From positions 62,001-126,000 of the forward strand of contig JOAA01000013.1 in NCBI GenBank assembly GCA_000720375.1: a stretch of DNA of 64,000 bases. The letters are read 5' to 3'. A program made the translations under genes and the position numbers. The DNA is from Rhodococcus rhodnii (lineage in GTDB: Bacteria; Actinomycetota; Actinomycetes; Mycobacteriales; Pseudonocardiaceae). This document shows, in pieces, positions 16,885 through 25,687 of the stretch; within the stretch, counting starts at the first letter, position 1; each line of letters opens with the position of its first letter. The notes below the pieces were generated by a model. The model saw nothing but the letters and a program-made list of their open reading frames with translations, did not search any database and was not told the origin of the DNA.

Positions 16885-17762
16885 CACTGCTCCACGCCCA
16901 GGCAGCGCCCGACGAGCGTGGGCGGCAGCGATCGGATTCGTCTGCGGTCGTCCCGCGATCGGGCTGTGACGTCGTAACCGCGGGCCACGTCCAACTCGCC
17001 GATCGGGCGCCAGTGCAGGCCCAGTTCGTCGGCCTGGCTGCGGGAGCTGAGCAGCAGGTCGGTCGAGACCAGGACCTCGGCTGTGGCCGCGACCAGCGAA
17101 CTGGTCACGAGGACTTGGGCGGGCTGCAGTCCCACGGCGTGCCCGAGCCGTCGGATCCGGTCCCGCACGTGGGGCACGTCGTCCTCGGCTTGGATCAGGA
17201 CCCGGCGCCGTCGGGCGTCACGTTCGGCACGGCCCGCGCGCAGCGTTTCGATGTAGATCGACTGCACGTCGCCAGGGTCGGCTTGGCTGGCCAGACCCAA
17301 CGGAACCCGCCACGGGCTGTCGTCGGGCGGCACGGCGACGAGGGCCGCACGCACTTCCAGCGTGCGGGCCAGTTCGGCGCGCCGGTCCGGACCGGCCGGG
17401 CGCGGGTCGAGGTTCAGGTCGTGGGCCAACGCCTCGGCGACCAGCCGGGCCAGCGGCCGGGCGCCGCAGATTTCCGGCACGGCCAGCCGGAACGGGCGCA
17501 GCCTTGCCTGCTCGGCGTCGTGCTCCATCGCCTCGGCCAACTCGATGAGCCGCCGGGCGGACGGCAGCATCTCCCGGCCGAACGGGGTCAACGTGACGCT
17601 TCGTGAGGACCGGGTGAGCAGCCGGGCCCCGAAGTGCTGCTCAAGGGCGGCGATCCGCCGGCTCGCCACGGATTGCGGGATACGGACCGCCGCCGCGCCG
17701 ACCGTGAAGCTGCCGTGCCCGCTCACGGCGACGAAAGCCTTGCAGGCCGCGATGAGGTCCAC
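16884..17762 (-). CDS. LysR-family transcriptional regulator
   Basis: A 292-residue LysR-type regulator: N-terminal winged helix (about 1-60, GSFTVGAAAVRIPQSVASRR as the helix-turn-helix, ARLLTRSSRSVTLTPFG after it), then an effector-binding domain. It is divergent from a class A beta-lactamase and coupled to a second SxxK hydrolase, an arrangement like ampR-ampC, so a role in controlling these hydrolases is likely but inferred. The GTG at 17762 has TAGGGT six bases upstream (17769-17774), a leaderless layout. A T-N11-A box lies next to that hexamer, suggesting autoregulation. Confidence 0.9.
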   Translation of the reverse strand: MDLIAACKAFVAVSGHGSFTVGAAAVRIPQSVASRRIAALEQHFGARLLTRSSRSVTLTPFGREMLPSARRLIELAEAMEHDAEQARLRPFRLAVPEICGARPLARLVAEALAHDLNLDPRPAGPDRRAELARTLEVRAALVAVPPDDSPWRVPLGLASQADPGDVQSIYIETLRAGRAERDARRRRVLIQAEDDVPHVRDRIRRLGHAVGLQPAQVLVTSSLVAATAEVLVSTDLLLSSRSQADELGLHWRPIGELDVARGYDVTARSRDDRRRIRSLPPTLVGRCLGVEQ

Positions 17763-17768
17763 GTGATC

Positions 17769-17795
17769 ACCCTATATGCCAGATCAGCATTGATC
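17769..17795. promoter_or_regulatory. LysR box and promoter in the lysR-bla divergent region
   Basis: ATGC-N7-GCAT (17776-17790) contains the T-N11-A core expected for a LysR-type site. An overlapping dyad GATCA-N4-TGATC covers 17782-17795. On the minus strand TAGGGT (17774-17769) is a likely -10 for lysR, adjacent to the box, so bound LysR could repress itself and act on the beta-lactamase gene. Confidence 0.6.
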
Positions 17796-17863
17796 CGGCG
17801 AGTTCTGTCTTGGACGGCATCCGACGCCCTCTGCCAGGGTCGTAGTCGATCAAGGGAGGGACG

Positions 17864-18751
17864 ATGACCACTCGCCGCAGCCTGCTCAAGGCCTTCGCAC
17901 TGGTGCCGTTGGCCGGGTGCTCCACCACACAGCCCGCCGCTCCAGCCTCAGGTTCAGCCCCAGCCCCCTCGCCTTCGGTTGAGCCGTTGTTCGAGCTGGA
18001 GCGGAAGTTCGACGCGCGCCTGGGCGTATATGCCGTCGCGACCGGCTCAGGCGTGACCATTGCGCATCGGGCGGACGAGCAGTTCGCGTTCTGCTCGACG
18101 TTCAAGGGCCTCGCGACGGCGGCTGTGCTGCACCGCAATCCCATGGCGCACTTGGACACCGTGGTCACGTACACCGAAGCAGACCTGATGAAGAGCTCCG
18201 CCATCACCAAGCGACATGTGGCCACGGGTATGAAGATCCGCGACCTGTGCGATGCCGCGGTCCGCTTCAGTGACGGCACGGCGGGCAACCTGTTGCTTCG
18301 TGACATCGGCGGCCCGGCTCAGCTGACGGCCTACTTGCGTGGCCTCGGCGACGACGTCACGCGGATGGACCGGATTGAGCCCGCCATCACAGAGGCAAAG
18401 CCTGGCGACCCGCGTGACACGACCACACCGCGTGCGATCGGCACGGACTACCAGCGAATCGTGCTCGGAGACGCCCTGGCCGCCGACAAACGTGACTTCC
18501 TCCGCGATCTGCTTGAGCGCAATGTGACTGGGGCCAAACGGATGAGGGCCGGCGTGCCGCAGGGATGGCGCGTGGCGGACAAGACCGGCACCGGGGACTA
18601 CGGCACGCTCAACGACATCGGCATCGTGTGGCCTCCGGCCGCGCCGCCCCTTGTCGTCTCGATCATGTCGAGCAAGTCCGCGGCGGACGCGAAGTACGAC
18701 GAGGCCGTCATTGCCGAGGCAGCCGCGTATGTGGTGAACGCCTTGACATAG
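17864..18751 (+). CDS. bla: Class A beta-lactamase, Tat lipoprotein
   Basis: A 295-residue class A enzyme. The N-terminus has a twin-arginine start (TTRRSLLKAF) and lipobox LAGC with C19 as the lipidated residue, followed by a Pro/Ala linker. The active site has C77-S78-T-F-K81, SDG at 136-138 (Gly in place of Asn, as in mycobacterial BlaC), E172 in RIEPAITEAKPGD for the omega-loop Glu166, and KTG in ADKTGTGDYG. The omega loop has Thr where most enzymes have Asn170, and Ile for Trp165, so activity could be altered. A strong AAGGGAGGG ribosome site precedes the ATG. It is divergent from a lysR gene with a LysR box between. Confidence 0.92.
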   Translation: MTTRRSLLKAFALVPLAGCSTTQPAAPASGSAPAPSPSVEPLFELERKFDARLGVYAVATGSGVTIAHRADEQFAFCSTFKGLATAAVLHRNPMAHLDTVVTYTEADLMKSSAITKRHVATGMKIRDLCDAAVRFSDGTAGNLLLRDIGGPAQLTAYLRGLGDDVTRMDRIEPAITEAKPGDPRDTTTPRAIGTDYQRIVLGDALAADKRDFLRDLLERNVTGAKRMRAGVPQGWRVADKTGTGDYGTLNDIGIVWPPAAPPLVVSIMSSKSAADAKYDEAVIAEAAAYVVNALT

Positions 18752-18856
18752 GTGTTCGACTTCACTGCCACGAAGCTATTTCCTTCGCGGCCGCCGAGGA
18801 CGATGATGTGCTTGGGCCTCGGCTCACCGGGCGCCCGCCGACGGTTCGGAGCCGCC

Positions 18857-19132
18857 ATGTTGTCCAGGCATGAGCGTCAAGTGTTGCGCGAGATCGAACA
18901 GTTCGTCACGGAGAAGGACCCGGACTTCGCAGCGATGCTGTGCGGTGGTCCGACGCGGCCACCGCGGCACTCCCGCCGCTACCAAGTCGTTGCTGTGGCA
19001 GCGATTGCGGGCCTGTGCACAGTGTTGCTCGGGGTGTTGCTCGCCGAGGCCATTCTCATGATCGGGGGCGCCTGCATGGCGTTGAGCGCGTGGCTGCGTG
19101 TCCTGGTGCTGAGGTGGGCGGACGAGAACTAG
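18857..19132 (+). CDS. DUF3040 membrane protein
   Basis: A 91-residue protein. It starts with the family's LSRHERQVLREIEQ motif and DPDFAAML, followed by two transmembrane segments in the second half. DUF3040 proteins are common in actinomycetes and have no known role. The ATG at 18857 is preferred to the GTG at 18752 because the family motif begins there and GGAG lies five bases upstream. It is separated from bla by 105 bases and may be expressed alone. It converges on the kinase gene. Confidence 0.82.
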   Translation: MLSRHERQVLREIEQFVTEKDPDFAAMLCGGPTRPPRHSRRYQVVAVAAIAGLCTVLLGVLLAEAILMIGGACMALSAWLRVLVLRWADEN

Positions 19133-19216
19133 GAAGATAGCCGCCGTGCCGGAGCTGGTTGTCAGCGATGAGGTCCTCCGTGATACGGGGGTCGGGCGCC
19201 AGTCCACTGGGGACGG

Positions 19217-20998
19217 TCAGCGCGGCAGTTTGCTAGCCGCCGACGCCGTGAGGGTGTGGGCGCTGGCACAGTACTCGGCGCCTGTTTGAGGGCCTTTCAC
19301 GGTCAGCACCAGCACGTCGACCGTCGTGCGCTGGGCTCGGTTCGCTGGTTGGTGGGGCACGCTGATCGTGCAGCTGGTGCTGGAGTCGGTGTCCAGTTTG
19401 ACGAAGGCGTCGTGGTCGCCCAGCCGGGTCGGCTGGCCGTTGATCGGTTCCTGTGCGGCGTGCTGGTCGTAGCGCAGGCTGACCTCCGTCCGGCTGACCA
19501 GGCTGTACCACTTGCACGCCCAGTTGCCGAAGCCGGGCACCGCGGAGCCGCGGTCCAAGCCGGGCACCGTGGCCAGCGCGGTGTCGTCCAGCAGCCGGCA
19601 AGCGTCCACATTGGCCAGGGACTCGGCAGGGAACGGTGTGGCGCGCCGGGGGAGTGGGCCTTGGCGCAGGGTGTTCTCCGCTGTTTTCGCGGCGACGTCG
19701 GCGATGGCGCACAGGTTGGTCGGCGGATCGGGGACCTTCGCTGTCACCCGGACGCCGTAGTTGTCGTCCACGGGTATCGTGCGGTCGCATTCGCTGCTGT
19801 CCGAAGGCACTTCGACGATCTCGAAAGGTTCGCCGCGCACGGGATGCGACTTGCGGGTGACGAGTTGTACCTCGACGTCGACGGTTTCCCGGCCGCCGAC
19901 GTTGACCAGGACGTCACAGCGGTTGAAGTTGCCGTACGCGGTGTGCAGCTCCGCCGGGCCGAACCGTTCCAGCTCCTTGCGGTCCAGCAGTGCGCAGGGG
20001 TTCGCTGTTCGTTCGTCGCCGATCAGGTTCACGTTGGACGCGGCGACCCGGCTCGGTTCGGGCTGCGAATCCACCACCACGAAAGCCACGGTGCCGGCCA
20101 GCACCGTCGCCGCGGCGGCCAAATACACCGGACGGCGCCAGAACGGCGTGCGGGATCGGACGGCCTGGACCGCGGGCGAAGGCGCTTCCCAGTCACCGAC
20201 AAGATCCTTGAGCCGCAGCCGAACCTCGTCGGCTGTCGGTCGCTGTCCTGGACGTGGCGCGAGCATCTCCGACAACAGCGGTGCGAGTGGACCCGCTTGT
20301 GTCACCGGGAAAATCTCGCCGCGGCGCGCGCGTTCCAGCACTTCGTCGGGCTCGCCGGTGCCAAACGGTGGAGTGCCCTGCACGGCGGCGAAAAGCGTTG
20401 CGCCGAGCGAGAAGATGTCGGACGCCTCGGTCGCCGGTCGCCCTTCGGCCACTTCGGGTGCGGCATAGGCGGGGGTGCCGCTGATCGTCCCGATGTCGGT
20501 CTGCGTCACCGCACGCCAGATGGAGATGCCGAAGTCGGTCAGCTTGGCGAAATCATGATCGTCGACAAGGATGTTGCCCGGCTTCACGTCCCGGTGCACG
20601 ATGCCCCGGGCGTGCACGGCGGTCAGCGCGGCCGCGACCTGCATACCGATCCGCGCGGCCCGCTCCGGCGCCATCGGCCCGTCGGCCGCCAGCACCTTGT
20701 CCAGGCTCTGCGCCGGCGAGTACTCCATGACCAGCCAGCACTCGTCGCCGTCCACGGTGTCGAAGATCGAGATCGCGTTGGGGTGGTGTACCTGCGCGGC
20801 CGTCTCGGCTTCCCGCCGGAACCGCAGCCGGTCGCCCTGGCTGGCGATGGCGTGCGGCCGCTTGAGCGCGACCAGCCGTTTCAGCTTCCGGTCGAAGGCG
20901 GTCCACACCACGCCCCCGGCCCCTGAGCCACGGGCGTCTTCGAGCTGATACCGCCCGTCAACAACATCCCCAGTGCGCACTCTGAGTAGTCTACCCAT
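19217..20998 (-). CDS. Receptor Ser/Thr protein kinase with duplicated extracytoplasmic domain
   Basis: About 593 residues. The kinase domain (about 15-275) has K46 in VALKRP, the catalytic loop HRDVKPGNIL with D137, and DFG at 155. A single membrane span lies near 290-310. The outer part of about 280 residues seems to hold two copies of one Cys-bearing unit: one starting near NPCALLDRKELERFG, the other near VDACRLLDDTALATVPG, resembling DUF3558-type domains of mycobacterial lipoproteins. It lacks PASTA repeats, so it probably senses something other than muropeptides. The ATG at 20998 is the best start, though no good ribosome site is seen. Divergent from a decayed GAF-ANTAR gene. Confidence 0.88.
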   Translation of the reverse strand: MGRLLRVRTGDVVDGRYQLEDARGSGAGGVVWTAFDRKLKRLVALKRPHAIASQGDRLRFRREAETAAQVHHPNAISIFDTVDGDECWLVMEYSPAQSLDKVLAADGPMAPERAARIGMQVAAALTAVHARGIVHRDVKPGNILVDDHDFAKLTDFGISIWRAVTQTDIGTISGTPAYAAPEVAEGRPATEASDIFSLGATLFAAVQGTPPFGTGEPDEVLERARRGEIFPVTQAGPLAPLLSEMLAPRPGQRPTADEVRLRLKDLVGDWEAPSPAVQAVRSRTPFWRRPVYLAAAATVLAGTVAFVVVDSQPEPSRVAASNVNLIGDERTANPCALLDRKELERFGPAELHTAYGNFNRCDVLVNVGGRETVDVEVQLVTRKSHPVRGEPFEIVEVPSDSSECDRTIPVDDNYGVRVTAKVPDPPTNLCAIADVAAKTAENTLRQGPLPRRATPFPAESLANVDACRLLDDTALATVPGLDRGSAVPGFGNWACKWYSLVSRTEVSLRYDQHAAQEPINGQPTRLGDHDAFVKLDTDSSTSCTISVPHQPANRAQRTTVDVLVLTVKGPQTGAEYCASAHTLTASAASKLPR

Positions 20999-21072
20999 TT
21001 CAGACCCGTGGAGCCTCCCGCGAGCCGGGGGTCGTCGAATGCATGGGGGGCACAGGCGGGTACCCACGGACG

Positions 21073-21568
21073 ATGGGCGATCAGACGCAGCACGACGCGG
21101 CTCGGATCGAGCTGCAGGAACTGTTGTTGACCGCTGAAGACGTCAACGAGTTCCCGCGCAAACTGGCCCTTGTCGCGGCCGACGGCATGGGATCCGGCAT
21201 CTCCTGCGGTATCACGCTGCACCGTGACGGCAGGCCGGCCACGGTGGCCAGCAGCGACACGAGGGCCACACAGGTGATGAGATCCAGTACAGCCACTTGG
21301 AGGGGCCGTGCCTGACCAGCCTCGCCACCGGTCAGGTCGTCGCGTCCGTTCGTCGTTGTCGATTCCGCTCGGCCACGGCGTGACACCGATAGGTGCGCTC
21401 AACATGTACTCGGGAACGCCGCACGCGTTCGGTGCCCATGAACGCGCCGAGGCCGAGCGTTTCGCCGCCGAGGCGTTCGCCATCCTGCGCACCGCCTCGC
21501 AGAACCGGAACATCAAGCTGAGGATCATCGCGGCCGAGATCGTCGCCGCGGTCGCCAAGAAAGTATGA
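21073..21568 (+). pseudogene. Decayed GAF-ANTAR regulator gene
   Basis: Three frames together spell a GAF-ANTAR protein. From 21073 the first frame gives a GAF start (IELQELLLTAEDVNEFPRKL) up to ATQV near 21275. The next frame continues with DEIQYSHLEGPCLTSLATGQ, as if one G had been lost after CAGGTG. The third frame gives RSSLSIPLGHGVTPIGALN and then HAFGAHERAEAERFAAEA joined directly to FAILRTASQNRNIKLR. Compared with intact family members, roughly 25 codons are missing in mid-GAF and the first half of the ANTAR domain is gone. The intact relatives at 40334 and 52814 serve as references. Sequencing error cannot explain the internal deletions. Confidence 0.72.
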
Positions 21569-21669
21569 GGTTTGCCCTCGCCGTGCGTGGGTACGCCTTG
21601 ACCGCGTCAAGCAGTCGGCGCACGAAACGCCGCGTGGGCGCCACGCGGGGGCGAAGGCGACGTGACGCG

Positions 21670-22092
21670 ATGGACCTCGAATACGATTCTCCGGCAGCAT
21701 ACGGTTTGTACGGCTACATCAGGGCGGTCGCCGACGAGCTCGGATTGACCGGCGACAGCTGGTTCGTCCAACTGGAACCACCGGTCAACGCGTATGTCGC
21801 GCTGGACGGCCACTTTCCGCTGCACCCCGGCCGTGACGTCGCGCTGATCTGGCACGAGGAGCACGGGTGGGCCACCGCGGCCGAGACCGGCTCCGGTGAC
21901 GATCTGCTCATTCTGTCCTTCCTGGACAACGACGTCCTGCCGCCGCCACGAGTCGTCGCCCGATTCGCCCGCAGCCTGCCCGGCGAACAGCGATCAGCGC
22001 CGCCTGTGCTGCGCAGCCGCAACGATGACGACGACTTGCTGGCGTGGCTGGCCGCCTACATTCCCCGGGAAATCACCACAACAGCCGGATGA
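21670..22092 (+). CDS. DUF6292 family protein
   Basis: A 140-residue cytoplasmic protein with the pattern of DUF6292: a YIRAVADELG helix, AYVALDGHFPLHPGRDVALIW, an EEHGWATAAE strand pair, and a C-terminal FLDNDVLPPPRVVARF segment. The family occurs mainly in Pseudonocardiales and its function is unknown. The ATG at 21670 is chosen because the longer open frame from 21565 is low-complexity Arg-rich sequence with no coding look. It lies between the decayed GAF-ANTAR gene and the sugar epimerase. Confidence 0.72.
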   Translation: MDLEYDSPAAYGLYGYIRAVADELGLTGDSWFVQLEPPVNAYVALDGHFPLHPGRDVALIWHEEHGWATAAETGSGDDLLILSFLDNDVLPPPRVVARFARSLPGEQRSAPPVLRSRNDDDDLLAWLAAYIPREITTTAG

Positions 22093-22128
22093 CGGCATAC
22101 ACCCCCGAATCCCGGGTAGCTCCAGGAC

Positions 22129-23067
22129 ATGGCTTTCGATCGTGCGGTCGTGACAGGTGGCGCCGGGTTCCTCGGTTCGCACGTCTGTGCCGAGCTCGTC
22201 CGGCGCGGCACCCGGGTGGTGTGTGTGGACGACTTTCGCACCAGCACACCGGACAACCTTCGTGGACTGCTCGACGACCCGGCCTTCGAACTGCGCCAGG
22301 AGGACGTCTGCGAGCCTTTCGACGTTCCAGGCGAGGTCGGCCTCGTGCTGCACCTCGCGTGCCCGGCGTCGCCTGCCGACTACCTGCGGGCACCGGTTCA
22401 GACGATGCGCTCCGGCGGGTTCGGCACGCTGCACTCGCTGGAATTGGCTCTGCGCAAGCAGTCCAGGTTCGTGGTGGCCTCGACGAGTGAGGTCTACGGC
22501 GACCCGCTCGAACATCCTCAGGCCGAATCCTACTGGGGCAACGTCAATCCGATCGGCCCGCGCAGTGTCTACGACGAGGCCAAGCGGTTCGGCGAGGCGT
22601 TGACCGCGGCCTTTCACCGTGAACACGCGGCACGCACCGGGATTGTCCGCATCTTCAACACCTACGGCCCCCGGATGCGGGCCGGTGACGGGCGGATGAT
22701 CCCCACGTTCTTCCGGCAGGCGTTGGCCGGTGAGGACTTGACGGTGCACGGAGACGGCAGCCAGACCCGGTCACTGTGCTATGTGGACGATCTGGTCCGT
22801 GGTCTGCTGGCCATGGCCGAATCCGAGCACACGGGTCCGGTGAACCTCGGCAATCCGGAAGAGGTCACGGTTCTGGACGTGGCGACCAGGGTGATCGACG
22901 TGACCGGCAGCCGGTCACGTGTCCGTCACGTGGCGCCGATGACGGACGATCCACGGCGACGCTGCCCGGATATCGGGCTGGCGCGACGCCTTCTGGGGTG
23001 GCGCCCGGAGGTGTCCCTGCACGACGGGCTGCGGGCGATGGCGGGTTCGCTGCTGCTCGTCAGCTAG
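22129..23067 (+). CDS. NAD-dependent epimerase/dehydratase, UDP-glucuronate decarboxylase-like
   Basis: A 312-residue extended SDR. The Rossmann motif is GGAGFLGS near 10-17, and the catalytic region has STSEVYGDPLEHPQ and the Y-x-x-x-K of SVYDEAKRFGE. The ESYWGNVNPIGPRS segment is a hallmark of UDP-xylose synthase (UDP-glucuronate decarboxylase). With the UDP-glucose dehydrogenase at 26541 it would form the two-step route UDP-glucose to UDP-glucuronate to UDP-xylose. A dTDP-glucose 4,6-dehydratase-like role is the alternative. It is the first gene of the plus-strand arm of the surface-sugar region, followed after 32 bases by the carbamoyltransferase. Confidence 0.83.
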   Translation: MAFDRAVVTGGAGFLGSHVCAELVRRGTRVVCVDDFRTSTPDNLRGLLDDPAFELRQEDVCEPFDVPGEVGLVLHLACPASPADYLRAPVQTMRSGGFGTLHSLELALRKQSRFVVASTSEVYGDPLEHPQAESYWGNVNPIGPRSVYDEAKRFGEALTAAFHREHAARTGIVRIFNTYGPRMRAGDGRMIPTFFRQALAGEDLTVHGDGSQTRSLCYVDDLVRGLLAMAESEHTGPVNLGNPEEVTVLDVATRVIDVTGSRSRVRHVAPMTDDPRRRCPDIGLARRLLGWRPEVSLHDGLRAMAGSLLLVS

Positions 23068-23099
23068 CGGAGTGAACGAGAAGACGAAAGAGGCGAACG

Positions 23100-24740
23100 G
23101 TGCGCGTTCTGGGTATCAACGCGATCTTCCACGATCCTGCGGCAGCACTCGTGGTGGACGGCGAAATCGTCGCGGCGGCTGAGGAAGAACGGTTCTCGCG
23201 GCGCAAGCACGGCAAACGGCCGGTGCCGTTCTCCGCGTGGGAGCTGCCCGAACAAGCGGCCCGGTGGTGCCTGAAACGGGCCGGTCTCGAACCTGGCGAC
23301 CTGGACGCGGTCGCCTACTCGTACGACCCGGACCTGGTGGAGCCAGGGCAACAGGGCCTCGACGAGCGGTGGGAGGACCTGCGCACGCAGTACGCCCGGC
23401 GATCGCCGTACTTCCTGGCGAACGCGCTGCCGGGGCTGGACCCGGACATCGTCCGGTTCGTTCCGCATCACGTCGCGCACGCCGGATCCACCGGTCTGGC
23501 CGCACCTTTCGGTGGAGACTGCGCCGTGCTGGTCTCCGACGGACGTGGCGAGTGCGCCTCACATCTCGCCGGGAGCTATCGCGGTCATCGGCTGGAGACG
23601 ATCGCCACGCAACGCCTGCCGCATTCGATCGGCCTGATGTACGAGGAACTGACCGAACACCTGGGCTTCCTGCGGTCCAGTGACGAGTACAAGGTGATGG
23701 CGCTGGCGTCCTACGCCAAGCCCGTCCACTTGGACCTGATGCGCGAGCAGTTCTACGCCACTGAGGACGGTGGCTTCGTGGTGAACCCGATCGACTGGAC
23801 GACCTTGGCCAAACATCGTTCGGCCGACGCTGAGATGACGCAGGAGCACGCGGAGCTGGCCGCGAGTGTCCAGGTCCGGGTGGAGGAAGTCCTGCTGGAC
23901 CTGGTCCGTTGGCTGCACGAGCGTACCGGGCAGCGACGGCTGACCATGGCGGGCGGTGTCGCGCTGAACTGTGTCGCGAACACCCGGATCCTTGCCGAAG
24001 GCCCGTTCGAGGACGTATGGGTTCAGCCCGCCGCGGGTGACGCCGGGACCGCACTGGGCGCGGCGCTGCATGTCGTGGCGGAGGCCAATGAGCCCGCGGT
24101 GGCGATGCCGGGTGCGGACCTGGGTCGTGAGTGGACGGACGAGGAGATCCGGGGTTATCTGGACCGGGCCAAGATCCGCTACAGCGAACCCGCTGACGTG
24201 GCCGTGGAGGTCGCCAAGGCATTGGCCGACGATCAGGTCGTGGCGTGGTTCCAGGGCCGCAGCGAGTACGGACCGCGCGCGCTTGGCCGCCGTTCGCTGC
24301 TGGCCAATCCCGGCTTCGCGGAAAACCTCCAGCGGCTCAACGAGGTCAAGGGCCGCGAGCAGTTCCGGCCGATCGCGCCCATGGTGCTGGTCGACCGGGC
24401 CGCCGAGATGTTCGACCGTGGCCCGATTCCGAGCCCGTACATGCTTTTCGTGCACGATGTCCGTCCGGAATGGAAGGACCGCATCCCGGCCGTCGTGCAC
24501 GTCGATGGAACGGCCCGTGCGCAGACCGTCGATCCGGCGCGTGACCCGCTGGTGGCTCGGATGCTGGCCGAGTTCGATCGCCTCACCGGCTTGCCGGTCG
24601 TGGTCAACACCAGCCTGAACACCGCGGGACGGCCGATGGTGGACGATCCACGAGACGCGTTGGAGTGCTTCGGGTCCGCACCGGTGGATCTGCTGGCAAT
24701 CGGCCCGTACATCGTGCGCCGATCGGGGCTGGCCACATGA
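23100..24740 (+). CDS. O-carbamoyltransferase of the NodU/CmcH family
   Basis: A 546-residue enzyme that would transfer a carbamoyl group from carbamoyl phosphate via carbamoyl-adenylate to a hydroxyl, typically on a sugar. The N-terminal Kae1-like ASKHA domain starts MRVLGINAIFHDPAAALV and has the metal-binding VPHHVAHAGST near 120-131. The C-terminal domain has RSEYGPRALGRRSLLANP and NTSLNTAGRPMVDDP, all typical. The start is a GTG. Its TGA overlaps the ATG of the next glycosyltransferase, so the glycan or a sugar precursor made by this locus is the likely acceptor. Confidence 0.9.
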   Translation: MRVLGINAIFHDPAAALVVDGEIVAAAEEERFSRRKHGKRPVPFSAWELPEQAARWCLKRAGLEPGDLDAVAYSYDPDLVEPGQQGLDERWEDLRTQYARRSPYFLANALPGLDPDIVRFVPHHVAHAGSTGLAAPFGGDCAVLVSDGRGECASHLAGSYRGHRLETIATQRLPHSIGLMYEELTEHLGFLRSSDEYKVMALASYAKPVHLDLMREQFYATEDGGFVVNPIDWTTLAKHRSADAEMTQEHAELAASVQVRVEEVLLDLVRWLHERTGQRRLTMAGGVALNCVANTRILAEGPFEDVWVQPAAGDAGTALGAALHVVAEANEPAVAMPGADLGREWTDEEIRGYLDRAKIRYSEPADVAVEVAKALADDQVVAWFQGRSEYGPRALGRRSLLANPGFAENLQRLNEVKGREQFRPIAPMVLVDRAAEMFDRGPIPSPYMLFVHDVRPEWKDRIPAVVHVDGTARAQTVDPARDPLVARMLAEFDRLTGLPVVVNTSLNTAGRPMVDDPRDALECFGSAPVDLLAIGPYIVRRSGLAT

Positions 24741-25687
24741 GCGCCGACTACACGGTCGTCATCCCCACCATGGGACGCAAGAGCCTGAACGTCGTGCTGA
24801 ACGTCATCGCCGAAGGTGAGGGCCCGCCGCCGGGGGAGATCATCGTCGTGGACGACAGGCCCGGCCCTGGCACTCCACTGTCCATACCGGACAACGCACG
24901 AGTCGTGCGGACTGGTGGGAAAGGGCCTGCGGCGGCACGCAACGCGGGATGGCGGGCGGCGAGTTCGGAATGGATCGCGTTCCTGGACGACGACGTGCGA
25001 CCGCCGTCCGACTGGAAGGACAGGCTCGTCAAGGACCTGGGCGAGCTGCCGGGAGACGTGGCCGGCAGCCAGGCGCGGATCGTGGTGCCGCTGCCCGACG
25101 ACCGCAAGCCGACCGACTGGGAGCGCGGCACGGCCGGGCTGATGATCAGCTTGTGGATCACCGCGGACATGGCCTACCGGCGGACAGTGCTGGACCAGAC
25201 CGGCGGGTTCGACGAACGTTTCCCGCGCGCGTACCGCGAGGACGCCGAGTTGGCGCTGCGCGTACAGGCCGCCGGATACAAGATCGTGACCGGTGAGCGG
25301 GAGACGCTGCATCCAGTCCGCGAGTCGGACTTCTTCGCCAGCGTGCGGGCGCAACGCGGAAACGCCGACGACGCACTGATGCGGAGACTGCTCGGACCCG
25401 GCTGGCGGACCAAGATCGGCGGACACCCGGGCCGCTTGCGCTGGCACGCGGCCACGTCCACGGCAGGCGCCGCGTCCGTCCTGTTCGGACTGATCGGCTG
25501 GCGCAAAGCCGCGGTACTGGCGGGTGCGGCATGGGCTGGGTTGACCGCCCACTTCGCCTACCAGCGGATAGCGCCCGGACCGGCGACCCTGGACGAAGTG
25601 GCGCGCATGGTGGTCACCAGTGTGGCCATCCCGCCTGCGGCGTGCGCCCATCGGCTGCGCGGCGAGCTGCGGGTGCGCAGAGCATGA
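24737..25687 (+). CDS. Glycosyltransferase family 2
   Basis: A 316-residue GT-A enzyme: YTVVIPTMGRKS at the start, VVDDRPGPG, a DxD-type AFLDDDVRPP near 82-91, and a FPRAYREDAELALRVQAAGY acceptor-side motif with ED. One or two hydrophobic segments near 240-280 suggest membrane attachment. It overlaps the carbamoyltransferase stop and the following GT9 start by four bases each (ATGA), so the three are co-translated. The ATG at 24737 is fixed by that overlap. Donor and acceptor are unknown. Confidence 0.9.
   Translation: MSADYTVVIPTMGRKSLNVVLNVIAEGEGPPPGEIIVVDDRPGPGTPLSIPDNARVVRTGGKGPAAARNAGWRAASSEWIAFLDDDVRPPSDWKDRLVKDLGELPGDVAGSQARIVVPLPDDRKPTDWERGTAGLMISLWITADMAYRRTVLDQTGGFDERFPRAYREDAELALRVQAAGYKIVTGERETLHPVRESDFFASVRAQRGNADDALMRRLLGPGWRTKIGGHPGRLRWHAATSTAGAASVLFGLIGWRKAAVLAGAAWAGLTAHFAYQRIAPGPATLDEVARMVVTSVAIPPAACAHRLRGELRVRRA

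Noticed and set aside
19256..20926. A 556-codon plus-strand frame opposite the Ser/Thr kinase
   Set aside because: Mirror frame of a gene with intact catalytic motifs; no signal of its own.
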